From assembly GCA_039111635.1 (NCBI GenBank), contig JBCAQO010000014.1, forward strand, positions 1,364,001-1,428,000: a stretch of 64,000 bases of DNA, given 5' to 3'. Both the position numbers and the translations under genes were made by a program. The number at the start of each line of letters is the position of its first letter. Position 1 is the stretch's first letter. The notes beneath the pieces are model-generated. The model did not search any database. It was not told the origin of the DNA and was given only the letters and a program-made list of their open reading frames with translations. This document shows, one piece after another, positions 24,169 through 33,168 of the stretch. Source of the DNA: Heterobasidion occidentale. Its lineage: Eukaryota > Basidiomycota > Agaricomycetes > Russulales > Bondarzewiaceae.

Positions 24169-27100
24169 ATGTTTGATATGTACCTTCCGAAGTCTCCATA
24201 TGCCCATCATTGGCGACAGCAGGGCACCCCATCAATTACACAACCACTTTCTGCTTCTGCTTCCTCTGCGCAATCTAGTGCTTTTCGAGGTACCACGATC
24301 AATGACGTGATTCACGCCGTGGGCTCAAATGCTCAAGCTGCAGGCTCTGGGTCGACTCTTCAGACAGAGGACGTGTCCGTTAGTCAGGTGCATGCGGGAG
24401 CGTTGAACAGTCAGGCAGTGGGCTTGTTGAACAGCCAGGGAGGATCCATCGTTGGTCCCGAGAACTCAAGGACCGCGCAGATTGCCGCACTTGGTCGCCC
24501 TGGAGGAGGGATTTACTGTGCTCGTCCAGATTGTCGGTTGAAGAACAGTCGTATGAAAGGCCACATCGAGTGCACGTATCTGCTCTGCAAGGCGTGTTGT
24601 CAGAAAGCCGCTTTTAGCGCACAGGTAGCCGGTATCGAACGGGTCGAGTGCAGTGAACGTCGTCACCGGCACAAGGGGAAAAATGTCGCATTACCATTGA
24701 TGTCGGCATCAGCACATGCAGGAACAAGTGCACTATCTGCGACAAATCTAATCAGCACCCCTACGTCACAGCCGTCAGCAAGCTCCAGCACAGCGCCCAC
24801 GCAATCACCCGCAAATGTCATTTCTAGCGTCTCATCCTCTTCGGAATCAGTACTGGTAGATGAGAACGAAGCACCACGTACTGGTACACAACCCTTTGCA
24901 CCTTCTGACTTTGCACCGCCGGCCTCGCAAACTGCACTGCCAGCCTCACACTCTGAGGGAGCTCCCTCCGCATCTGGTCACGCGCGCCCGATCTCAACGC
25001 TATGGCAGAAGACACCCCCAGAATGGATCGAGAAGCTTCGTGCTGGCGCAGATGCCAAGGATCGAGCAGCAGAAAGGAAACAAAGTTACCTTGAGACTCA
25101 AGCCCAAGCACGGCAGAGTGTAACAGTTGTCATATGGAAGAAGGTGAGCTCGGGAGTTTGCATTCAAGGCAATAGATACTTACAATTGCGACAGGATGGT
25201 TGTCTTCCGGTCGGATACCCCACTTTCGTTGCAATCGTTCCCGTTTTTTTCGTTTCAAAGACCATCCGGAGCTTCTTGAAGGGATCTTGGTAGACAGAGA
25301 CTCGGCACCTCCTTCGTGTGTTGAAATGTACAATGCCGATCGTGACCGATGGGATTGTTTCCGGATTGATCAGCCTTACCAAGTGCAAGCGGACGAAACC
25401 TTGCTTTATCGAGTACTTCCAAACGGGATCAACGGTCCCCGCCTTCAGGATTGCCCGCAGCTGGATGAAGAAATTGCAAGGCTGAGGAAACTCACTTCGC
25501 ATGGAGGAAAGAGGTATCGGACGCCGTTAGAGGATGAAACGTCAGGTTCACAAGACTCGCCAAAGCGTCGATGCGCAGCTCCACCCGAATCTGTAGACCG
25601 AGATCAACCAATTCTCGGAACTACCCCCTGCCGCTCTTCCAAGAACCCCAAACGCACTCACGGTGTAAGCAATTCCACACCAAGGCGCAGCCCTTCTACA
25701 GTCGGGGAGAGGATGTTCAGTCTCCCCAGCCCTCAGCATTCCAGTTCGACCTTCGGCAAAGCTAAACGAATAGCGTCAGCACCCTATTTCCTTCGGTCTA
25801 CAACTCACCGTGGGGTGCCGTATCGGAATCCGCATCCCCTTTCATCACCCGGACCCATGATAGATGTCGACGACGAGTTGTGCTTCCGCTCTCGCCCAGG
25901 CGCTCAAGCTGGATTGAAGTGGAAGGCGCGTGACCTCCTGCGTGGGGAAGAGGAGGACGTATCTAGGCAGTTCCCGGCGTTGGGGAATACCAATCAGTCG
26001 CTGACGACAATCTCAGAAAACGGAGAACCTGTAGGCCGCAAACATGCCGAAGAGATCCGCATGCCAGTTAGCTCAGATGCAACCTCGAGAACGGCTGCAT
26101 TGCCCTTACCTCACCTGGTGCTGCAAACTCCCAAACCAGCTCAACCACCCAGTACTAGCCATGCCTTCACCACCACTTCTGTTGATACAAAATATCCCCT
26201 TGCGAATGGAAGAGTCCGGGGGACCGTGCGAGCGTGGCCATCCTCGTATTTTGCCGTCGACATTTTCGATGGTTTTGCGAGGATGATCATCTTGTCAAAG
26301 CAACGAAACCCGCGCATAAGGCAGGAGCTCGCCTTTGCAAAGGTTTTCCCCGGTCAGACCTATGCAAAGTCAACGTACAACAAGGCTATGACTAGTTACC
26401 GGGAGAATCGAGACCTTGAGGCTGCCTTCCGAAAGCTGGGACACTTGGAACTGGGCGGTTGGAGTTACTTCATCTCGCGATCGAAAGAGTCGATTGCTGA
26501 GGCTGCGAAACTTGATAGAATGTCATGGAGATCAGAGGAGGGGGCTGGGAGGACTACGGGTGGTGAGCCGTCCACTCTAGGCATGATCAGTCATGATGCA
26601 GAGGAGATGGAAAACGAGCAGGCACCTGAAATCCAACCGCTCTGTCCTTATTGCGACGAGCCTTATCCAGGACAATCCTTCGGAAATCCTTCAGAAACTC
26701 CGCGATGCGCTGGATGCACAGCACTCCCGATCCTCTGGGTGGGATATCCGAGAACCCTAATCCATCGCATCGCAAGGTTGTTCCTCACTACAAGACTGGC
26801 GAGCACTGCGAGCGCCATCGTCTTGAGTTTCAGGCTTCGGGACAAGCTGACAAGTCAATCCGGGACTGGCCGGACATCGATTTTTCCATCCTTCCCCACC
26901 GTATTGTCAGCATCTACCTCGAGTTGCGCCTCATAATGTTGGATCCGACCTCCTGTCCATTCTACAACAATGTCATGGAGTCTCTGTTCACGATGAATAG
27001 CAATAATGCATTTGGTATTGAAGGTGAATATGGTTCTTTCGAGACCACAGGTTACTGGATAGTATGTTATCTTTCACTCTATTGTGCCGGTTATCGATCA

Positions 27101-27408
27101 CTAACGGCTCGTTTAGCTATGGACTCAAGGAAGATAGATAATTTTTGGAGCTTTATAACATTGTTCTAACTCACCGACACACAGCTGATCTGGACGATTC
27201 CAGCCATCCATTTACACACCGCGTGCTTATTCCGGAGGCCGCTACCTTGCTCATTCAAGATGACCTCAAATGCACACGAGAGCGCGCTATGGAGGTGAAG
27301 GCTTTCAGCACTTCTTTCGGGATGATGGCCTTTCCGGCCGATGATGATTTGGACTTCCGCCAGCTGCAGGACCTTGTACGGAACCTCAGGATCATCACCG
27401 AGATTTGA
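24169..27408 (+). pseudogene. RTC4-domain protein with N-terminal cysteine cluster, broken
   Basis: Partner gene of the KDZ transposon. The first in-frame ATG is 24169. Residues about 120-180 hold a cysteine-rich cluster (YCARPDCRLK, CTYLLCKACCQKA, ECSERRHRHKGK), then a Ser/Thr/Pro-rich linker and WQKTPPEWIEKL, then VTVVIWKK before a GTGAGC intron (25144-25194). The middle contains DYFAVDIFDGFARM-like sequence (WPSSYFAVDIFDGFARMI) and the C-terminus an RTC4-type domain (LCPYCDEPYPG, HCERHRLEF, EGEYGSFETTGYW, RVLIPEAATLLIQDDL). RTC4 domains are named from the yeast telomere-capping factor. The frame changes near 25.24 kb (a T7 run where T8 restores frame), 26.67 kb and 26.75 kb, and a TAA interrupts it at 27139. 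This copy is not expected to be functional. Confidence 0.75.
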
Positions 27409-27755
27409 AGTGGGAGTTCAGAGGGGGTTAGCAGCGAGTTCGACAAGGATCGAGAACCATTCCAGACGGCCTGTCCGAGTTGTATGTATCCCTTATGAAA
27501 CCACTATGCTCCTATGATTTTATGCAGCCAGTCTTTCACTTACTCTCCGATACTTATTTTCCTAATCTTCATTGCATCCTAGCCACATCTTGATCTACGT
27601 TACATTGAAGCACAATTTAATGGTTATACAGTATAGTCTAAATGAGAAAAAGCGACACTATGAAAGTAAATATGAACGCGGAATCTGGTAACACGAAACA
27701 CCACGAGCGTGAAGACCATGGACGATCATAGCGTTCCATCGTCTGAGCATTTCAT

Positions 27756-29968
27756 CTAAAAAGGATCATAACGGTCCTTACGCATCTCACGCACAATCGA
27801 ATGAAATCCCCCGAACCAGGCATTCGTCATTTCGGCAGCCGATGAATTGAACCTCCACTTACCACCCACCATCAGCTCCTCGAAGAGAGCTGGATTGCAG
27901 TACTGGCCGCAAAAATCGTCGGATTCCTTGTGCTTCGACTTCATGTGGAAAACATCGACGGGCAGCGCGCACATCTCAAAATGGCGGTCGTGCAGCTTTG
28001 TGATATGCCGTTTAAGGTGACAATTGTTGTCGTAGAAGATGACGTTCGGGAGCGATCGGGTCGTTGGGAACAGCGCGCGAAGGAATAGCTATAATAATAG
28101 TCAGCATGTAGCAACAGAGGGAAAAGGAGACGAAAGGAGGGCGGTAGAAAGAAAAGGGAAGAAGGAGAAAAGAAAAAGGGAAGGAAGGTGTGCACGGACG
28201 CCCTCTGAAGGAGGAATCGGAAGCAAGGGCAGGCACAGCAAGGACGGGTAGATAGAGGCCAAAACCGAGAGAAAGACTCACGCGGACACCGTTGACTGCC
28301 TCTGAGCCATAGAACGTCGCTCGTCCAAGAACGACTCCGCACGTCGCAACGCACAGCTGTTCACTATGGGTCCTCGAACGCCCGAATCGGGCGCGTAGTC
28401 GAACATTGCCTGTCTCCGACTTCCCGGCACATCCGGTCGACCCTTCCATCTCGACAGCGTCATCGTTGGCCAGCGCGGTCAACGGGTCCACCTCTTGTTG
28501 GTTGAGAGACATGGAATCGTCGATGAGGGCGGTCCGGCGTCGTTCGAGGCGTTTTCGTAGCTGAAACATGGCGGAATGTTCCTCAACACCGCGCTTCTCG
28601 AGCGCGCGGTGATCTGGCATATTACAAGTCTGATATCCGTGCTCCACTGGCCTATCGCAACTGGTGATACAGCACACACCCTCCTCCCAAGCGTGCTCGG
28701 CACAGTATCTTGCTCGTTGGGTCGGAAGGGGTTCCTGGCAGTCGTGGTGAGCGCAGCACGGACGCCCTACCGTCACCCCGTCACAAACGACTGCACGAAG
28801 AGTATCTGTATATGATAAATTAGAAGATATAATCATAGTTTAGTGAGTGGACATACAAGTTCCCTCGCTCCTCTCCTCAACGGCGCAACATTGATCGCAA
28901 GCATGGTTCCATAATTTCTGTCCGGGTCCTATCATTGAAATATTATGAGCTTCGAGAGCTTCGTGGAGACGATCCGGGTGAGTACTGTCACTGAGGACTA
29001 GAGTTTTCGAGCGATCGTGGCTGTCGCAGATAAGGCCATGAAGAAAAAAAGCGTCCCAGACAAGTTCCCCGGTGAGCGAGAGGCTGGCCGGCCAAGAGAG
29101 GACTTGAGGGATATCGTGTTCTAATTCATATATGCGGGCATTGTTTGCAGCGGAAACCCTGCAAACAGGTCAAGCGAATGGATATGTTCCTGAAGAGATA
29201 AGCTTACCAAGCACAGACCATGGAGTTTGCAAAGTGTTCGCACAGCGCAGCCTCAACGTACGAGTGCATTGTAACGTGGATAGCGCATGGAATGTTGAGG
29301 TAGTAGGTGCGCTTGCCGTTATGGACATAGTAGTTGTGATAATACCGAGTGCCACATCCTACAGATAGGGGTCAAAAAAGCGTTAGTACTACACATGAAT
29401 TTGACCACTCACGATAGCACTTCGCAGAATATGACCAGGCGGGAAGGGGACCATGATCGCGCGTGAAGAGAACAGCGCGGTATCCGCGCAAATCGAGCAA
29501 CTCTTGAGGTTCTAATCCGTTGTGTCCTCCCGAGCAGTGTGGATCAAGGCACCTTCGGATTGGAGGATAAAGATCATGGAATCCTACAGAAAATAAGAAA
29601 TGTATTACTTGCAAACGAAGGAACGTACCGATTCCAAACTCAACGCCGTGCTTCAGAAACAAGTCGACCAGATCACCAGCCCTCCGACTCTCGTCTGTTT
29701 CAGTCGTACCCCACGCTATGTCCCGGAGAGTCTCCCAGCACTCTAGTATGAGCCTTTGATCTTCGATACCGAGCGCAGCGGCACAGAAGCTGCGTATCTT
29801 CTTTGGCAAGACGAGAGGAGGGCCCCGGATATCAGGCGATCGGTGCCATGATAAGTTCTCCTTGAGATGTCCGATGAGCCGAAAGAACTGAAAGAAAGAG
29901 GAAAGGGTGAGGCCATTAGTGAGTTTCGGATGGTTGGCAAGAATGCTGAAGAGTGTGGAGAGGGACAT
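27756..29968 (-). CDS. KDZ transposase with CxC5/CxC6-type cysteine clusters
   Basis: Minus-strand exons chain with GT-AG introns from ATG 29968 (MSLSTLFSILANHPKL). A helical N-terminus leads to a CxC5-like cluster (RRCLDPHCSGGHNGL, RAVLFTRDHGPLPAWSYSAK, CGTRYYHNYYVHNGKRTYYL), then GPGQKLWNHACDQCC, a CxC6-like cluster (CDGVTVGRPCCAHHDCQE, YCAEHAWEEGVCCITSCDRP, HGYQTCNMPDHRALE), ARFGRSRTHSEQLCVATCGV, GRATFYGSEAVNGVRV, IFYDNNCHL and finally DVFHMKSKHKESDDFCGQYC and KWRFNSSAAEMTNAWFGGFH, conserved in the KDZ catalytic C-terminus. The frame ends RYDPF-stop (27756-27758). An alternative frame continues FLDEMLRRWN, as in family members, so one base may be missing at the very end. It probably catalyses cut-and-paste movement of its element. 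Confidence 0.75.
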
Positions 29969-30084
29969 TAGTTCGCTATCGCTGCGTACTACGGCAATGA
30001 CGACACAGATCGATCGGTGAGCCCGGATGTTTGTTTGGTACTGTGTATGGTCCTCCGGAAAGGCCGGCACCCCCGGTGTCCAAA

Positions 30085-30207
30085 AGTCCAAAAGTCCAAA
30101 AGTCTACAAATTAGTGATAGTCTATAAGTCCAAAAGTCTCTTGTCTACAAGTCCAAAAGTCTACTGTCCACAAGTCTAATAGACCATCTCCTCGGCGGTC
30201 AGCCGTT
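30085..30207 (-). repeat. right TIR and subterminal repeats of the KDZ element
   Basis: Inverse match to 23662-23760, including CCTCGGCGGTCAGCC at 30191-30205 and several GTCCAAAAGTC units at 30079-30160. Confidence 0.75.
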
Positions 30208-30218
30208 CCCATATTGGG
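30208..30218. repeat. right target-site duplication of the KDZ element
   Basis: CCCATATTGGG, the exact direct repeat of 23651-23661. Confidence 0.75.
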
Positions 30219-30917
30219 AAGTAGTCACGTTACTCAATCATGTCACAGCGCGACGCGTCGTCCGACAAGTCCAAGTCCTCTTCCTGACTCTCATCCCCTC
30301 CTTGCCGCAATTCATCAACTCAGGCAAGTACTACTCTTTTGACATTCAAAAAATACCTATCTGGTGAATAGATGGATGGAATCTGTCATAACAAGGGGGT
30401 CCTACCTGTGAGTAAATTCCGGTCTGTCAACTTGCCAAGTAGGTGTATGCGCATATATGCAGCCCATTTGACTGATTATACCTCTTGCTGTAAATGTCTT
30501 TTAGATTGATGCCGTTCACCTTATCTATACCTGCTACACACTGCGGTGCCAGCGCTACCGTCAAAGCCGCTGAGCATAATCACGCTGTCGGACGCAGACG
30601 CGGCGCACGAGCACCACATCTTTCTCCTTCTTTTTCTCTCTTCCTTCTTTTGAGGCGGTGCGTTGACGACTGGCTTGCGGCGCGCAGCTGATACACAAGG
30701 TGCGTGACGCGCAGCGCATCGAAGGTGGAGGACATCACGGGGCGCCGCGTCACAAAGCTGTGGAAGGGCGCGTTTGAGTTTGGCATGGAGAACACGTGCG
30801 CAGGCGTGGGCGGTCATCAACGCGCTCGCACAGTACGTTGGCGTGCTTTTTCCATCTCTCTGCGCCCCCGTATCCTGTGCCCTGACGTTGCGGTCCGCTC
30901 AGGTCACGTACCACGAT
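30219..30917 (+). other. outer-element DNA between the KDZ and gypsy insertions
   Basis: The coding-like frame from 23.5 kb continues to about 30326. Further on, SKVEDITGRRVTKLWKGAFE is open on the plus strand near 30.71-30.78 kb, followed by a GTACGT donor (about 30832) and an acceptor near 30902. I do not recognise the protein. The segment ends at the 5-bp target ACGAT of the gypsy element. Confidence 0.35.
30913..30917. repeat. left target-site duplication of the gypsy element
   Basis: ACGAT, identical to 39813-39817 on the other side of the element. Confidence 0.85.
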
Positions 30918-31721
30918 TGTTAGGACCTGGTCTTTGCACGTGATGTGCCAGGAGGCTCCTGAGTCACTGAGGGACGTGCCAAATCCAAGTACGTCCGATG
31001 AAGGCACCAGCGGCTACTTGAGTGCGTAATTCGGGATGTACGAGGGATTCGTGATGGTATCGCGTCTCCAGGAATGCACAAAGGTTTTCCCACAGATGTG
31101 CGGGTACGACCTGATGCGGACCTGGATGGCAGTAGATATGCTGCCCACTAAAGTCGAGATAGAATACTGCTAGTCCTGTGTAGAACTCAGCCAGTATTGA
31201 GATGACGACTGAGTGGTTGAGGATGACGATAGAGAGAAGCGCAGGGCAAGTTAAACCATGCTCAAGCAGATGTTCTATTGACAATCAAGAGTCTGGCCTA
31301 TTGGCAAAGACTATGATATAGCAGAGGTATGGCTAGTACCAAGGTCAAGAGTAAGAACAGGTGGGGAGTAACAAAGGTGAACGAGCTGGCGATACAGGTA
31401 TCTGGCTCGTTCTATATATACGCGATCCGCTTTAGGGCAAGATCTACAGAAGGTCTGTGCTCAAGGCACCAAATAGAAGCAAACGATCAACGATCGGAAT
31501 GATGTAATCTATGATGCGATCAGAGAAGCATGATGCAATCAATGATGTCAGTGATGTAACTGATCGTTAATCCAGGAACGAAAGATAAGATAAGATAACT
31601 CAATGTCTGTTGGTGAAGTCATGGAGTCGGTCACCGGGTATAGGTCATATCCGTTGGTCATAGACCGCGTGTCATATGATCAGGTGATCATATATCATGT
31701 GTTATGAGTCGGCTCTTAACA
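30918..31721 (-). repeat. 3' LTR (element orientation)
   Basis: Starts TGTTAGGACCTGG and ends GGCTCTTAACA on the plus strand. It contains AGATAAGATAAGATAA (three GATA motifs, about 31575-31595), the inverted repeat ATATGATCA-GG-TGATCATAT near 31675-31695, and an open frame of about 100 codons on the element's own strand that is also present in the other LTR. Confidence 0.9.
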
Positions 31722-31735
31722 CCACCCCCTTTCTA
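31722..31735 (-). promoter_or_regulatory. polypurine tract
   Basis: On the minus strand the bases just before the 3' LTR read TTAGAAAGGGGGTGG, the expected plus-strand primer of an LTR retrotransposon. Confidence 0.75.
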
Positions 31736-31905
31736 ACCTCGGCCTCACATATAGCGCAATGGGTAATGGTCGGTTGGGTTGTGCGATATGTAGGCCAAGG
31801 CAGAAGTCGGGTAGTGCTTTGCAATGATAGAGTGGGGATTTGACTAGGCGTGAGTCAGGCAAAAGGGGAAAGCATAATGATGCGTGGTCCGGGACGTTGG
31901 TTTGA

Positions 31906-32127
31906 CTAGCGTCTAGCCGGTGTCGGTGGGCGTGGCATAGGTGGAACCGGGAGTGACGGTAAAGACGGTGATGAGGAGGACTCAGGACTGGTAGGGAAAA
32001 CCTGAGGGGATGGTTCCGACGGTGTGTGTGCGTATGTGTCAATGTCTTGCAGAGCGCGGAGCGCGAGTTCGAGCATGACTTTGACTGCGTTGTATATGGC
32101 AACGCGCGGGTTCCGTTCGTCAGGCAT
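31906..32127 (-). CDS. post-pol open frame 3 of the gypsy element
   Basis: About 73 codons beginning at a Met (MPDERNPRVAIYNAVKVMLE) with a helical start and a Ser/Pro-rich end. It lies between the other post-pol frames and the polypurine tract. No homology is recognised; it may be the last exon-like remnant of a larger accessory region. Confidence 0.35.
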   Translation of the reverse strand: MPDERNPRVAIYNAVKVMLELALRALQDIDTYAHTPSEPSPQVFPTSPESSSSPSLPSLPVPPMPRPPTPARR

Positions 32128-32187
32128 TCTCTTTGGGGGTCAAAGAGAGATCTTGGTACAGTTCTGGGTTATTGTACCACTTGCTGT

Positions 32188-32658
32188 CTAGTAGGGGGGT
32201 GCGAGTAGAGGGTGGTCAAGGGAGAGTGGGGAGATTCCGCGTGTTGGGCTCTCTAATATAGGCCCTGCTTCGTTTGGTCCTGCTTGGCCAATCTGCTGGG
32301 TTTGAATCTCTTGCCATCGCTGTTCCTCTCTGGATGTTTCTGGTTCCAACTCCGCGATAGGTGATCGGCCAAGATCATCTCTGGTGTCCATGGCATTGGG
32401 ATCGATAGTTAATCGGCCAAGATTACTGTCGGTGTCCTTCCATAACAATTCGCTGGTTGGAGTGGTTCTCCAAGGGGCTTCGTTCGTCGAAGCGCTGCCC
32501 GCTGTGCTCGAGTGGGGCGTAGGGTATCCTGTTTCCTGCGGTATCGTAATAGATAGCGCTGGCCGTTCTGTGTGTGTGTTTAGACTGTCAATATCCATGC
32601 CACCTGGTAGCCGTCCAGGGGTGTCTTTAATTGATAGGTCTCCTAATTCTTCGGCCAT
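32188..32658 (-). CDS. post-pol open frame 2 of the gypsy element
   Basis: 156 codons starting MAEELGDLSIKDTPGRLPGG, hydrophilic and rich in Ser, Thr, Pro and Glu, with no cysteine cluster or membrane segment. Its position after the integrase/chromodomain is where env-like or accessory genes sit in some Ty3/gypsy elements, but nothing suggests an envelope protein. It could be a captured or structural protein; function unknown. Confidence 0.45.
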   Translation of the reverse strand: MAEELGDLSIKDTPGRLPGGMDIDSLNTHTERPALSITIPQETGYPTPHSSTAGSASTNEAPWRTTPTSELLWKDTDSNLGRLTIDPNAMDTRDDLGRSPIAELEPETSREEQRWQEIQTQQIGQAGPNEAGPILESPTRGISPLSLDHPLLAPPY

Positions 32659-32687
32659 GTCGAATCTTCACTGCTCGTCTTCGGAGG

Positions 32688-33168
32688 TTATCTGTAAATC
32701 TCCGTCAGAGTCGGGGTACTAGGGGTACGAGGGGGTGTGTCCTCGTCTGAGTCGATGTCTCTTGCCGAGACGCACCAGGCGCCGCTTCCATATGGTGTGT
32801 ATGGTGTGGGGGGTTCGTTTCGCGGGTGCGGAAGAAGGGGTGAGTCCTGTTGACGAGTAGGACATTTCTGATCCTGTCCCTTCTTCTTCTTCGGGGTTCG
32901 TGGAGAGGGGTCCTTTCCTCCATTCTCCATTGACGCTGTCTAGGTCCATGGCGTCTTCGTATTCTTCTCCGTCCGGCGAGTAATCCGAGCCTTCGTCCAT
33001 GTAGTCTTCATCGGCGTTTTGATAAGACGTGTCTCCTAATTCCGGTGTGTGAACCGAGCCTTCTTCTGATCCGTCGTCTTCGTCGGCATTTTGACGAAGT
33101 GAATCTTTTTCCAAGCGAGTCCCTTGGTCATTTGTCTCTCCAGGTCCTTGACTGCGCGGTATCTCCAA
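32688..33168 (-). CDS. post-pol open frame 1 (acidic)
   Basis: Overlaps the end of pol in another frame and is strongly acidic, with an internal near-repeat (QNADEDDGSEEGSVHTPELG then YQNADEDYMDEGSDYSP). A frame change near 32.9 kb leads to ARDIDSDEDTPPRTPS. It may have been one acidic protein or the pol tail by frameshift; it is not recognised. Confidence 0.35.

Larger units (their letters stand above)
23662..30207. mobile_element. KDZ-superfamily DNA transposon with an RTC4-domain partner gene
   Basis: A 6.5-kb element bounded by inverted repeats that share GGCTGACCGCCGAGG, TAGACTTGTGGACAG and TAGACTTTTGGACT, with subterminal arrays of TAGACTTNTGGAC (left about 23668-23755, right about 30080-30201). 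An 11-bp direct repeat flanks it. It carries two convergent genes: an RTC4-domain gene (plus strand, broken) and a KDZ transposase with CxC5/CxC6-type cysteine clusters (minus strand, nearly intact). KDZ elements are known in Agaricomycetes and often carry partner genes; an RTC4-type partner is what is seen here. Confidence 0.8.

Noticed and set aside
23651..30218. CCCATATTGGG as part of the KDZ inverted repeat
   Set aside because: The two copies match 11/11 as a direct repeat but only 9/11 as an inverted repeat, so a target duplication fits better.
30964..31284. LTR open frame as a host gene
   Set aside because: It is present in both LTRs, so it belongs to the retroelement; kept only as an observation.
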